A stretch of DNA of 64,000 bases from Lonsdalea populi (GTDB lineage: Bacteria; Pseudomonadota; Gammaproteobacteria; Enterobacterales; Enterobacteriaceae). The stretch lies in the NCBI RefSeq assembly GCF_015999465.1, contig NZ_CP065534.1, positions 868,001 to 932,000 on the forward strand. The letters run 5' to 3'. Position 1 is the first letter of the stretch; each line of letters starts with the position of its first letter. Under the pieces are notes generated by a model that was not told the DNA's origin, did not search any database, and saw only the letters and a program-made list of their open reading frames with translations. Made by a program: the position numbers and the translations under genes. Below, piece by piece: positions 51,270 to 59,219 of this stretch.

Positions 51270-51487
51270 ACCAACAGGATTGGCATCCCGCCGATATTAT
51301 TGCGGCGCTGAAAAAGCGCGGAACGTCGATGGTAGCGGTTTCGCGTAATGCAGGGCTAGCCTCTTCCACGCTGGCGAATGCGCTGACAAAACACTGGCCC
51401 AAGGGAGAACGGCTGATTGCGGAAGCGTTGGGTGTTGCGCCTGCGGAAATCTGGCCTTCCCGTTACCGCAAGCCAGAGGAGCACTAA
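51266..51487 (+). CDS. Ner/Nlp-family HTH regulator
   Basis: This 73-residue protein matches the Ner/SfsB/Nlp family of small phage repressors: WHPADIIAALKKRGTSMVAVS leads into the helix-turn-helix (AGLASSTLANAL) and a conserved GERLIAEALGVAPAEIWPSRY end. It begins within the previous gene. Probable targets are promoters of this island. A strong hairpin follows its stop. Confidence 0.85.
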   Translation: MNQQDWHPADIIAALKKRGTSMVAVSRNAGLASSTLANALTKHWPKGERLIAEALGVAPAEIWPSRYRKPEEH

Positions 51488-51499
51488 AGTAAAACAATC

Positions 51500-51543
51500 T
51501 CTCCCGTCCCGTTATCGGCGAACGCGGATAACGGGACGGGAGA
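51500..51543 (+). terminator. 17-bp perfect hairpin after the Ner-like gene
   Basis: TCTCCCGTCCCGTTATC (51500-51516) is the exact reverse complement of 51527-51543, with a 10-base loop. There is no T-run, but the stem is strong. It probably ends or protects the transcript. Confidence 0.5.
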
Positions 51544-51674
51544 AGGCAAGCGAAGCGCGGCAGCTTGTCATTCATAAAATGACTAAAAAATCAACAAACA
51601 ACTCTATAAAAGCAAAAAACAGTTTTCCCTTTCTGCCTTGTTGCCACGGGTGTAAGTTTGCACCAGCACAAAAT

Positions 51675-51775
51675 GCTTTATGACCTGAGAGAAGCGCCTG
51701 ATGAATCAGGATGGTCAATCCCTTACCGGCGGCTACCTTTGCAAACTGCCGGACCGTCTAACAGACGGTTAAGGT
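51675..51775 (+). ncRNA. STAXI-like tandem pseudoknot, copy 3 (diverged)
   Basis: Unit 1: GCTTT (51675-51679) pairs with GAAGC (51691-51695); TGACC (51681-51685) pairs with GGTCA (51713-51717); the enclosed hairpin is CCTGAT/ATCAGG instead of a TTCG loop; CTGAGA is kept. Unit 2: CCGGC (51726-51730) pairs with GCCGG (51748-51752); ACCTT (51735-51739) pairs with AAGGT (51771-51775); inner hairpin ACCGTC/GACGGT. The fold is kept although little primary sequence is shared with copies 1 and 2. It is again upstream of an Integrase_1 gene. Confidence 0.55.
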
Positions 51776-51892
51776 CATCCTTGACTCTCTGCTCCAATCT
51801 ATAAACGGCGTGACGGGCTGCGGTCAGCCTTTGCTGCCGAGTGACCGCTATCCTGCACCAGAATTTCAATTTTCACTCACTGCGCCAGTCCA

Positions 51893-51932
51893 GTGCGTCA
51901 CTTTAACCGCGTCAGGCGGGAAAGTGACGCAC
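51893..51932. repeat. 12-bp perfect inverted repeat upstream of the Integrase_1 pseudogene
   Basis: GTGCGTCACTTT (51893-51904) is the exact reverse complement of AAAGTGACGCAC (51921-51932). It shares GCGTCACTT/AAGTGACGC with the repeat at 20964-21009; flanking pairs differ but remain paired. Confidence 0.7.
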
Positions 51933-52134
51933 CAGCGCTATGTTACTGCACCAGACAATTCAACTGCGCCAACACGCGGCGGAATTCTGACACCGTGATT
52001 CTACCCACTTTCACTCACAGGAGAACTTGAGCCGATACCGGAGGGGGATCAGGACGATCCGGGGGATAACCCGCGCAAGCGGGCGGCTGCTCAGAGAGCA
52101 CCACCGAAGCCTCGCAATACCTCAACGGCTGCCG

Positions 52135-52201
52135 CCCCGGCGCTCAGGTATCGTTCGCAGCCCCGACAAAAAATTAGGGGCTATCGGCCTATGCGCCGGG
52201 G
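52135..52201. repeat. Long-range inverted repeat before the Integrase_1 pseudogene
   Basis: CCCCGGCG (52135-52142) and CGCCGGGG (52194-52201) are perfect complements enclosing a smaller AGCCCC/GGGGCT stem (about 52160-52182). It ends 54 bases before the ATG at 52256. Confidence 0.45.
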
Positions 52202-52255
52202 AAGGTTGTATCTGTTTTGGATTTTGCGGCAATCATGAAAAGGGGACATGTAAAA

Positions 52256-53137
52256 ATGAGTCTTCTGGAGCAGGAAATGAAAACGCTGGCGCGGCAGGCG
52301 GGTGGCAGTCATAAAACCGTTCATGACCGTATGGCGCTGGCGCAGCGATTTTGTGAGCGCTTACTGGCGCAAAATGTGCAGATCCGGCGGGTGGAGCAAC
52401 TGAAAGCGCGGCATATTGAGAGTTACGTTCGTGAACGGCTGGCGCAGAACATAACGAAACGTAGCCTGCAAAACGAAATGGCGGCGATCCGCTGTCTGCT
52501 GAAGCAGGCCGGGCGTGATCGGTTAGCAGCCAGTGAACGGCTGTCTAATAAATCGCTCGGCTTATCCGGCGCATCCCGTAATGGTACTCGGCAGGCTATA
52601 ACGGCGGAGCATTATTAGCAGGTGCTGGAAACCGCTCGCGCAAAAGACGCGGGAATGGCGGCGGCGTTGGAACTATCAAGGTTGATGGGACTGCGTTCAC
52701 AGGAAGCGGTGCAGTGTGCGCAGTCGCTCAGAACGTGGAAACAGGCGCTGGAGCGTGGTGAGTCCCGGCTGACCATCGTTTTTGGAACCAAAGGCGGACG
52801 GCCTCGCGAGACAATAATTCTGGACGCTGGCGCAGTCAGAAAAGCGCTGGGAAATGCGCTGGCTGTGGCAGAGAGCCGCAACGGTAGGCTGATTGATAAG
52901 CCCGACCTGAAAAGTGCGATGAAATATTGGCACGGTCAGGCTTCGCGTATCGGCTTGGCTGGCGCATATTCCCCGCATTCATTGCGCTACGCCTGGGCGC
53001 AGGATGCCATTCGTCATTATCTGGCGCACGGATTCAGCGAAAAAGAGGCGCTGGCGCTGACGGCGATGGATTTGGGCCACGGCGACGGGCGTGGGCGTTA
53101 TGTGGCGCAGGTTTACGGACGGCGGGGAGAGGAGTGA
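52256..53137 (+). pseudogene. Integrase_1-domain recombinase broken by an amber codon
   Basis: The frame from ATG 52256 reads as a homologue of the recombinase at 21461 (shared RSLQNEM/RTLQNEM, ERLSNKxLGxSG, FGTKGGRPR, LGHGDGRGRY). It is interrupted by one TAG at 52616-52618 (codon 121), then continues in the same frame to 53137. Catalytic elements are all on the far side of the stop: GLRSQEA, HSLRYAW and the terminal RYVAQVYGRR. A single base change would explain it. Unless the amber is suppressed or translation restarts, no full enzyme is made. Confidence 0.85.
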
Positions 53138-53146
53138 GTTTCCGTG

Positions 53147-53397
53147 CTGGTGCAGCCGTTGATGAATGTTCGATCATTGCGTCAGCCAAAAGGAAAAAGG
53201 GCTAAAGGGTAAAGGATGCTAAGAGTAACAGCGCCAAACCGGAAAGGGCTAAAGGGCTGAAAAGGCCGTGATTGGCGCAGTTCGATGTTCGCTCGACGGA
53301 GAATCTGGTGCAGTCCTGCGATTTTCCCGGCATCAGTGAACGGGGGCAATGATACGCCCCAGCGCTGGTGCAAATAAAAAGCAGATCCACTGGCGCA
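53147..53397 (-). repeat. Right cluster of YTGGYGCA octamers (opposite orientation)
   Basis: Copies at 53147-53154, 53272-53279 (TTGGCGCA), 53305-53312, 53365-53372 and 53390-53397 (CTGGCGCA). They are the reverse complement of the left-cluster octamers, so the two groups point towards each other across the integrase pseudogene. The gap 53138-53431 holds no gene; two AAAGGGCTAAAGGG-type repeats lie at about 53196 and 53245. Confidence 0.55.
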
Positions 53398-53431
53398 AAG
53401 ATCTGCTTTTCGGCGTCAATCAGTCATGGGC

Positions 53432-54691
53432 TTAGGCAACCTGAATATGTCTCTCAAAACGGTAAGCCGGGATGAATTTCTGCCGGCAGGCGTCGAGATA
53501 GTCCGACCACCATTGCATCATCTGCGTGCGTTCGTCGAGGTGCTCCGCCTTGTGGATATAGGCGGCACGAACGTGGTTACGCTCCTGATGGCTCATCTGC
53601 CGCTCCACAGCATCCTTTGACCAGCGGCCTGATTCAATCAATGCGCTACAGGCCATGGTGCGGAAACCGTGGCCGCAGATGTCCACCTGTGTGTCATAGC
53701 CCATCGTGCGCAGCGCCTTGTTGATGGTGTTTTCGCTCATCGGTTTGCGTGGATCGTGGTCGCCGGGAAACAGCAACTCACTGCTACCGGACAGCAGCTT
53801 TAGCTGCTTTAGTACCGTCACTGTCTGCGTTGACAGTGGCACCAGATGCGGCGTTTTCATTTTTGCGCCGCGCTCTGAGTGACGCACACCAGCAATAGCT
53901 TCCCGCTGTGCGGGAAGTGTCCACATGGCGTTATCCAGATCGATCTCTGCCCAACGTGCAAAACGTAATTCACTGGAGCGGATAAAGATCAGCAAATTAA
54001 GCTGTACCGCCAGCCTTGTTAGCCGTCTGCCGGAATAGCCTTCTATTCTTTCCAGTAGTTCCGGCAATTTTTCCAACGGCAGGGCAGGGTAATGGTTTTT
54101 CGGTGGTGGGGTGATAGCGCCGCAGAGGTCATTGGCCGGATTGCTGGCAATCAGTCCTTCTTGTACGGCGTAACGCATGATGACTGTCGTGCGTTGCTGT
54201 ATCCGCGCGGCGGTTTCCAGATTGCCTTTTCTCTCCGCCTCCCGCAGTGGGATCAGCAAATCGGCGGTTTTCAGGTCGGTGACAAGGGCATTGCCGATGA
54301 GCGGGAAAACGTGTAGTTCTAGTGAACGCAGGACTTTGGCGGCATGTGCGTCACTCCAGCGAATGTTTGCGGCCACCCACTGACGTGAGATGGCCTCAAA
54401 GGTATTGCCGTTTTTTCTCGCCTGCTTGTCCTGCTGTTTCTTCACACCGGGATCGGCACCCGCGCTGAGTACCGCACGGGCTTCCTCGCGTAGCTTACGG
54501 GCATTTGCCAGCGTGACGGTGGGGTAAGCGCCAAACGCCAGCTTTTTCTCTTTGCTGCCGAAGCGGTATTTGAGATGCCAGAGTTTAGAACCGTTGGGTT
54601 TAATCAGCAGGTACAGACCCTGCGCGTCGCTGAGTTTGTAAGGTTTATCGAACGGCTTGGCGTTGCGGATGGCGGTATCTGTCAGAGGCAT
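53432..54691 (-). CDS. intP4-like: P4-type tyrosine integrase
   Basis: This 419-residue recombinase begins with MPLTDTAIRNAKPFDKPYKL, the DUF4102 N-terminal arm-binding domain of P4-type integrases, followed by a core-binding and a catalytic domain. Catalytic residues appear in RSSELRFARW (first R, about 272), ICGHGFRTMA (H and R, about 345-348) and HVRAAYIHKAEHL (tyrosine, about 382). It faces away from the tRNA-Phe gene 164 bases to its right, the standard layout of tRNA-borne islands. The gene is intact. Confidence 0.92.
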   Translation of the reverse strand: MPLTDTAIRNAKPFDKPYKLSDAQGLYLLIKPNGSKLWHLKYRFGSKEKKLAFGAYPTVTLANARKLREEARAVLSAGADPGVKKQQDKQARKNGNTFEAISRQWVAANIRWSDAHAAKVLRSLELHVFPLIGNALVTDLKTADLLIPLREAERKGNLETAARIQQRTTVIMRYAVQEGLIASNPANDLCGAITPPPKNHYPALPLEKLPELLERIEGYSGRRLTRLAVQLNLLIFIRSSELRFARWAEIDLDNAMWTLPAQREAIAGVRHSERGAKMKTPHLVPLSTQTVTVLKQLKLLSGSSELLFPGDHDPRKPMSENTINKALRTMGYDTQVDICGHGFRTMACSALIESGRWSKDAVERQMSHQERNHVRAAYIHKAEHLDERTQMMQWWSDYLDACRQKFIPAYRFERHIQVA

Positions 54692-54722
54692 GGTGGGGGC
54701 TCCATAGTTTATCGAACCGGCA

Positions 54723-54742
54723 GGCCCCCAATTAAGCCCCCA
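54723..54742. repeat. Putative integrase arm-type site, right
   Basis: GGCCCCCAATTAAGCCCCCA nearly repeats the left copy at 40559-40578. It lies between the integrase start and the tRNA gene, about 110 bases from the att core, where arm sites and the integrase promoter are expected. A further GGGGGC lies at 54694-54700. Confidence 0.45.
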
Positions 54743-54854
54743 AAAACTACGGATGTCAAAAAAACTGGTAGTACCTGTTGGTACTCCAGATTCTTATCAA
54801 CTCACTGATTTTTCTATGTTCCCGGACGCATAAGGACATCCTGAAACTAAATAA

Positions 54855-54874
54855 TGGTGCCCGGACTCGGAATC
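54855..54874 (-). other. Attachment site at the tRNA-Phe 3' end
   Basis: TGGTGCCCGGACTCGGAATC, the 3' end of the tRNA gene, recurs with one deletion at 40483-40501. It is the right border of the P4-like island and the crossover region for both integrases. Confidence 0.8.
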
Positions 54875-54930
54875 GAACCAAGGACACGGGGATTTTCAAT
54901 CCCCTGCTCTACCGACTGAGCTATCCGGGC
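54855..54930 (-). tRNA. pheV: tRNA-Phe (GAA)
   Basis: On the minus strand this 76-base gene begins GCCCGGATAGCTCAGTCGG and ends GTCCGGGCACCA, with CCA encoded. It folds into a full cloverleaf: acceptor GCCCGGA/TCCGGGC, anticodon arm GGGGATTGAAAATCCCC with anticodon GAA, T-arm with GGTTCGATTCC. The gene is complete and its 3' end faces the islands. The pheV-type symbol is a generic label; which paralogue it is cannot be told from the window. Confidence 0.95.
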
Positions 54931-55537
54931 AACGGGGCGCATTAAACCGTATATCACCGGAGTCGTCAACGGGTTTCTGCCTTACGGTGCCTGCTTGCTC
55001 TATTTTCAAACAATGCCCCTAAATTCCTGCATGGGAGTGCTGCCTGCCACATCAAGGAAGGCGGTCTCTGATTTTCGCGGCTGTGTGGCGGGGGCTTTCT
55101 TGAATTCGATAAAAAATAGTGCGACTATTGCCCGGTTTTTGGCTTTTCTTTCATCTGTGATTATCGAGGGTCGTTGTTATGTCGGACTCAATGCTTTTGG
55201 TGCAGACGCTTGGCGCCATGACTTTGATGATGTCCCGGGACTCCGGTCACACTGCTGTAGCGCTTTCCTTCCCCAGTCTATCTCCCTTCATTATGCGGTG
55301 AGGCGTGTCGACGCTCATTGTTAGGCATGATTAAAAATAGAGTTATCGCTCTGATTTTACTGATGTCTATCGGATGGAGCTGGCTCCCGTTTTCCCTTTG
55401 TTCCGGCAGTTTTCTACATGAGCCATACACTTGAAGATATTGGCTGGCGGAACACGATCGGCGACGGCTGAGCGCGTCATCCCTGCGCTGTGTCTTTCAG
55501 GCACGTATACTCATCCTTGATCGTTTGGATTTGTTAC
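54931..55537. other. Intergenic region between tRNA-Phe and speC
   Basis: About 600 bases holding the tRNA promoter side (minus strand) and the speC upstream region. A 109-codon frame at 54995-55324 has no ribosome site and no protein-like pattern, so I do not call it. The region is probably old chromosomal spacer. Confidence 0.5.
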
Positions 55538-57691
55538 ATGAAACAGTTGAAAATTGCGGCTAATTCAGCGGTTGCCGCCCGTTTAATCACTGAACGACCG
55601 GTAGTAGCCCTGAGTCAGACCGACTTTACGGATATCGCTGCGGTAGTGGTCTCCGTAGAAGAAGCTCATAGCGGCATTTTGTCTGTGTTACATCACACGG
55701 GATTTTCCATTCCGGCCTTTGTGCTGCGCACGCCGGAAGAGGGCCGTCTCGAAATGCTCCCTCTGGGGAGTGAGTGGTTGATCCTGGACGACGCGGGTGA
55801 GCATGTCGCTCTGCTGGAGAATGCGGCCCGTGCCTATGAAGATGCGCTGTTGCCGCCGTTTTTCGACACGCTGACCCAATATATTGAAATGGGCACAACC
55901 ACATTTGCGTGCCCGGGGCATCAGGGAGGGCAGTTCTTCCGCAAGCATCCCGCAGGGCGTCAGTTTTATGAATTTTATGGCGAAACACTGTTTCGATCGG
56001 ATATCTGCAATGCGGATGTGACGTTGGGCGACCTGCTGATCCACGAAGGCGCCGCGAAAAAGGCCCAGAAATTTGCAGCCAAAGTCTTTAACGCGGACAA
56101 AACCTACTTTGTGCTGAACGGCACCTCGGCGGCGAACAAAGTCGTCACCAATGCCCTGCTGACGCGGGGCGATCTGGTGCTTTTCGACCGTAACAACCAC
56201 AAGTCAAACCATCACGGCGCGTTGATTCAGGCAGGCGCAACGCCGGTGTATCTCGAAACGGCGCGAAACCCCTTCGGCTTGATTGGCGGCATCGACGCAC
56301 ACTGCTTCGACGAGGCTTATCTGCGTGAACAGATCAGGGCGGTAGCTCCTGAACGTGCGGAGGAAGCGAGGCCATTCCGTCTGGCGGTGATCCAATTGGG
56401 TACCTATGACGGCACCATTTATAACGCGCGTCAGGTGGTCGACAGCATCGGTCATCTGTGTGACTACATTTTGTTTGATTCCGCCTGGGTGGGCTACGAA
56501 CAGTTTATTCCGATGATGGAGCAGTGCTCGCCGCTTCTGCTGGAACTCAATGAGAACGATCCGGGGATCTTCGTTACGCAGTCGGTACATAAGCAACAGG
56601 CCGGGTTCTCCCAGACGTCGCAGATCCACAAGAAAGACACGCACATCAAGGGGCAGAAGCGCTTCTGTAACCATAAGCGGCTCAACAACGCCTTTATGCT
56701 GCATGCCTCGACGAGTCCGTTCTATCCACTCTTCGCCGCGCTGGATGTCAACGCTAAGATGCATGAAGGTACCAGCGGCCGCCGTCTATGGCAGGAGTGT
56801 GTGAAGCTGGGGATTGAAACCCGCAAACAGTTGCTTGAACTGTGTGCCATGATCGCGCCTTTCGTCCCGACCTCGGTAGGGGGCATTCCCTGGCAGGATC
56901 ACGACACGGACGCGATGGCGCAGGATGTGCGCTTTTTCCTCTTTGAGCCGGGAGAGCGCTGGCATGCCTTTGAGGGATATGCGCAGGATCAGTATTTCGT
57001 CGACCCGTGTAAGCTGCTGCTGACCACGCCCGGTATTGATGTGGAAACCGGTGAGTACACGCCGTTCGGTATACCGGCCACCATTCTGGCCAACTATCTA
57101 CGCGAACACGGCATCATCCCGGAAAAATGCGATCTCAATACGATTCTGTTCCTGCTGACTCCGGCGGAAGATAGTCTCAAAATGCGGCATCTGGTGCAGG
57201 CGCTGGTGCGTTTCGAGCAGCTGATTGAGCAAGACGCCCTGCTGAGCGACGTTCTGCCGAGCCTGTATCAGAAGTATCGTCAGCGTTATGAAGGTTATAC
57301 GCTGCGTCGGCTGTGTCAGGAAATGCACGATTTCTACGCGCGTCATGACGTGAAATGTCTGCAGAAGGCGATGTTCCGTCAGGTGGAGTTCCCGGCGGCG
57401 GTTATGCTGCCGCAGGAGGCGCACAGTTATTTCATCCGTGGCGATATCGAACTAATTGCGCTGGACGAGGCCGAAGGACGTATCGCCGCTGAGGGGGCGT
57501 TGCCGTATCCGCCGGGCGTGCTGTGCGTGGTGCCGGGAGAAGTGTGGGGGGGGGCGGTGCTACGTTACTTCCTGGCGCTGGAGGCCGGCCTGAGTCTGAT
57601 GCCGGGCTTTGCGCCGGAGCTGCAGGGCGTCTATGCGGTGACGGAAGAAGATGGGCGCAAACGGCTATACACCCATGTGGTGTCGAACTAG
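55538..57691 (+). CDS. speC: Ornithine decarboxylase, constitutive type
   Basis: This 717-residue PLP enzyme converts ornithine to putrescine. I start it at ATG 55538 (MKQLKIAANSAVAARL), close to the E. coli SpeC length; the frame further upstream has no support. Visible family blocks are FACPGHQGGQFFRKHPAGR, DSAWVGYEQFIPM and the PLP-binding lysine in SVHKQQAGFSQTSQ (about residue 353). The C-terminal domain is complete. The neighbourhood of mltC, yggX and mutY points to speC rather than speF. It is convergent with ansP. Confidence 0.92.
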   Translation: MKQLKIAANSAVAARLITERPVVALSQTDFTDIAAVVVSVEEAHSGILSVLHHTGFSIPAFVLRTPEEGRLEMLPLGSEWLILDDAGEHVALLENAARAYEDALLPPFFDTLTQYIEMGTTTFACPGHQGGQFFRKHPAGRQFYEFYGETLFRSDICNADVTLGDLLIHEGAAKKAQKFAAKVFNADKTYFVLNGTSAANKVVTNALLTRGDLVLFDRNNHKSNHHGALIQAGATPVYLETARNPFGLIGGIDAHCFDEAYLREQIRAVAPERAEEARPFRLAVIQLGTYDGTIYNARQVVDSIGHLCDYILFDSAWVGYEQFIPMMEQCSPLLLELNENDPGIFVTQSVHKQQAGFSQTSQIHKKDTHIKGQKRFCNHKRLNNAFMLHASTSPFYPLFAALDVNAKMHEGTSGRRLWQECVKLGIETRKQLLELCAMIAPFVPTSVGGIPWQDHDTDAMAQDVRFFLFEPGERWHAFEGYAQDQYFVDPCKLLLTTPGIDVETGEYTPFGIPATILANYLREHGIIPEKCDLNTILFLLTPAEDSLKMRHLVQALVRFEQLIEQDALLSDVLPSLYQKYRQRYEGYTLRRLCQEMHDFYARHDVKCLQKAMFRQVEFPAAVMLPQEAHSYFIRGDIELIALDEAEGRIAAEGALPYPPGVLCVVPGEVWGGAVLRYFLALEAGLSLMPGFAPELQGVYAVTEEDGRKRLYTHVVSN

Positions 57692-57702
57692 GAACCGGAT
57701 GA

Positions 57703-57722
57703 ACCGGGGCGAAAGCCCCGGT
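57703..57722. terminator. Hairpin between convergent speC and ansP
   Basis: ACCGGGGC (57703-57710) pairs with GCCCCGGT (57715-57722) with a GAAA tetraloop, a very stable form. There is no T-run, so it may act as a bidirectional, partly Rho-assisted end. Confidence 0.6.
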
Positions 57723-57740
57723 GATAGACGTCAGGAAGCG

Positions 57741-59219
57741 TTACTGCTGGCTTGAGACTTCCTGCTGCTGCTCGTGCTCCTGTTTGACCAGATTCGCATC
57801 CTGCTTTTGGCGGCGCAGGCTGTACCAGCCCAACGTCAGCATGATGGCAAGCAGCGGCAGCGTAGAGATGGTGTAGGTGCCGTTGGGGTAATCGAACGCC
57901 ATTAGTACTAGTACCGAAAGCAGGAATCCAAGCGTCAGCCAAGAGGTCACCGGCGCGCCGGGCATTTTGAAGCTGACCGATTTGGCTTTCCCTGCTTTAA
58001 TCGCCTGACGCAGCTTCATCTGGCAGACAATGATAAAGCCCCATGAGCTGATGATGCCGAGCGAAGCGATATTCAATACGATCTCAAACACCTGCGACGG
58101 AACGATATAGTTCAGGAACACGCCGATGGCGTGGATACCTACGGTGACCAGAATACCGGCGTAAGGCACGGACTGCGCGCTCATTTTGGACATGAACTTC
58201 GGCGCAGAGCCGCCCAACGACAGCGAGCGTAGAATACGTCCAGTGGAGTACAGCCCGGAGTTGAGGCTGGACAGCGCCGCCGACAGCACCACGATATTCA
58301 TGATGGTGCCGATGTAGGGGACGCCCAATTTGCTGAAGAACGTCACGAACGGACTTTGCCCTGCCTGATAGGCATTCCACGGCAGCAGACACACCAGCAG
58401 AATTACCGAGCCGACGTAGAACAGACCCACGCGCCAGATAACGCTGTTGATCGCCTTGGGCAGCATTTTCTCGGGATCTTTACACTCACCGGCGGCGGTA
58501 CCGATTAGCTCCACCCCAGCAAAGGCGAATATGACGCCTTGTATCAGCACCAGCGCCGGCAGCATGCCGTGCGGGAATAGCCCGCCATTGTCGGTAATAA
58601 GATGGAAGCCGGTACGATTGCCGTCGAGCTCAAGGCCGGTGCCGAGATAAATGGTCCCCACGATCAGGAACAGTGAAATCGCGACGACTTTGACGAGCGC
58701 GAACCAGAACTCCGCTTCCGCAAACCATTTCACGCCGATCATGTTCATGGTGGTGATAAGCGCCAGCGCGCTGAGGGCGAAGACCCACTGCGGCACGTCG
58801 GCAAATGTGCCCCAGTAGTGCATGTAGAGCGCTACGGCGGTGATGTCGACGATACCGGTCATTGCCCAGTTAAGAAAATACATCCAACCTGCGACGTATG
58901 AGGCTTTCTCTCCGAGAAACTCTCGGGCATAGGAGACGAAGCTGCCGCTGCTAGGGCGGTGCAGTACCAGTTCACCCAATGCGCGCAGAATGAAAAAGGA
59001 AAAAATACCGCAAGCCAGATAAACGAGAGCCAAGGAGGGGCCGGCCATCTGTAAACGAGCGCCCGCGCCTAAAAACAGGCCGGTACCGATAGATCCGCCG
59101 ATGGCGATCATCTGTACCTGTCGGTTACCCATGGTTTTGTGATATCCCACTTCGTGTGAATCGAGCCAGCGTCGCTTGGCCGCATGGCGTTCAGAGTCTT
59201 TGCTTTTATGCTGATTCAT
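57741..59219 (-). CDS. ansP: L-asparagine permease
   Basis: This 492-residue amino-acid/proton symporter of the APC family closely follows E. coli AnsP: AAKRRWLDSHEVGYHKTMGN at the N-terminus, GGSIGTGLFLGAGARLQMAG in helix 1, and the conserved SFVSYAREFLGEKA loop. Twelve hydrophobic segments are visible, and a glutamine/lysine-rich cytoplasmic tail ends the protein. It imports asparagine at the inner membrane. Chromosomal core gene; intact. Confidence 0.92.
   Translation of the reverse strand: MNQHKSKDSERHAAKRRWLDSHEVGYHKTMGNRQVQMIAIGGSIGTGLFLGAGARLQMAGPSLALVYLACGIFSFFILRALGELVLHRPSSGSFVSYAREFLGEKASYVAGWMYFLNWAMTGIVDITAVALYMHYWGTFADVPQWVFALSALALITTMNMIGVKWFAEAEFWFALVKVVAISLFLIVGTIYLGTGLELDGNRTGFHLITDNGGLFPHGMLPALVLIQGVIFAFAGVELIGTAAGECKDPEKMLPKAINSVIWRVGLFYVGSVILLVCLLPWNAYQAGQSPFVTFFSKLGVPYIGTIMNIVVLSAALSSLNSGLYSTGRILRSLSLGGSAPKFMSKMSAQSVPYAGILVTVGIHAIGVFLNYIVPSQVFEIVLNIASLGIISSWGFIIVCQMKLRQAIKAGKAKSVSFKMPGAPVTSWLTLGFLLSVLVLMAFDYPNGTYTISTLPLLAIMLTLGWYSLRRQKQDANLVKQEHEQQQEVSSQQ

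Larger units (their letters stand above)
51659..51972 (+). repeat. Left cluster of TGCRCCAG octamers
   Basis: Copies at 51659-51666, 51854-51861, 51881-51888, 51928-51935 (CGCACCAG), 51947-51954 and 51965-51972 (TGCGCCAA), all in the same orientation. Octamers in the opposite orientation lie on the other side of the integrase pseudogene. Confidence 0.55.
51777..52255. other. Non-coding stretch between STAXI copy 3 and the Integrase_1 pseudogene
   Basis: About 480 bases with no supported gene. It carries the left cluster of TGCRCCAG octamers, the 12-bp inverted repeat at 51893-51932 and a further inverted repeat at 52135-52201. Confidence 0.5.

Noticed and set aside
54995..55324. 109-codon frame between tRNA-Phe and speC
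   Set aside because: No ribosome binding site, odd composition (many cysteines and serines without pattern) and no family resemblance; more likely spacer.
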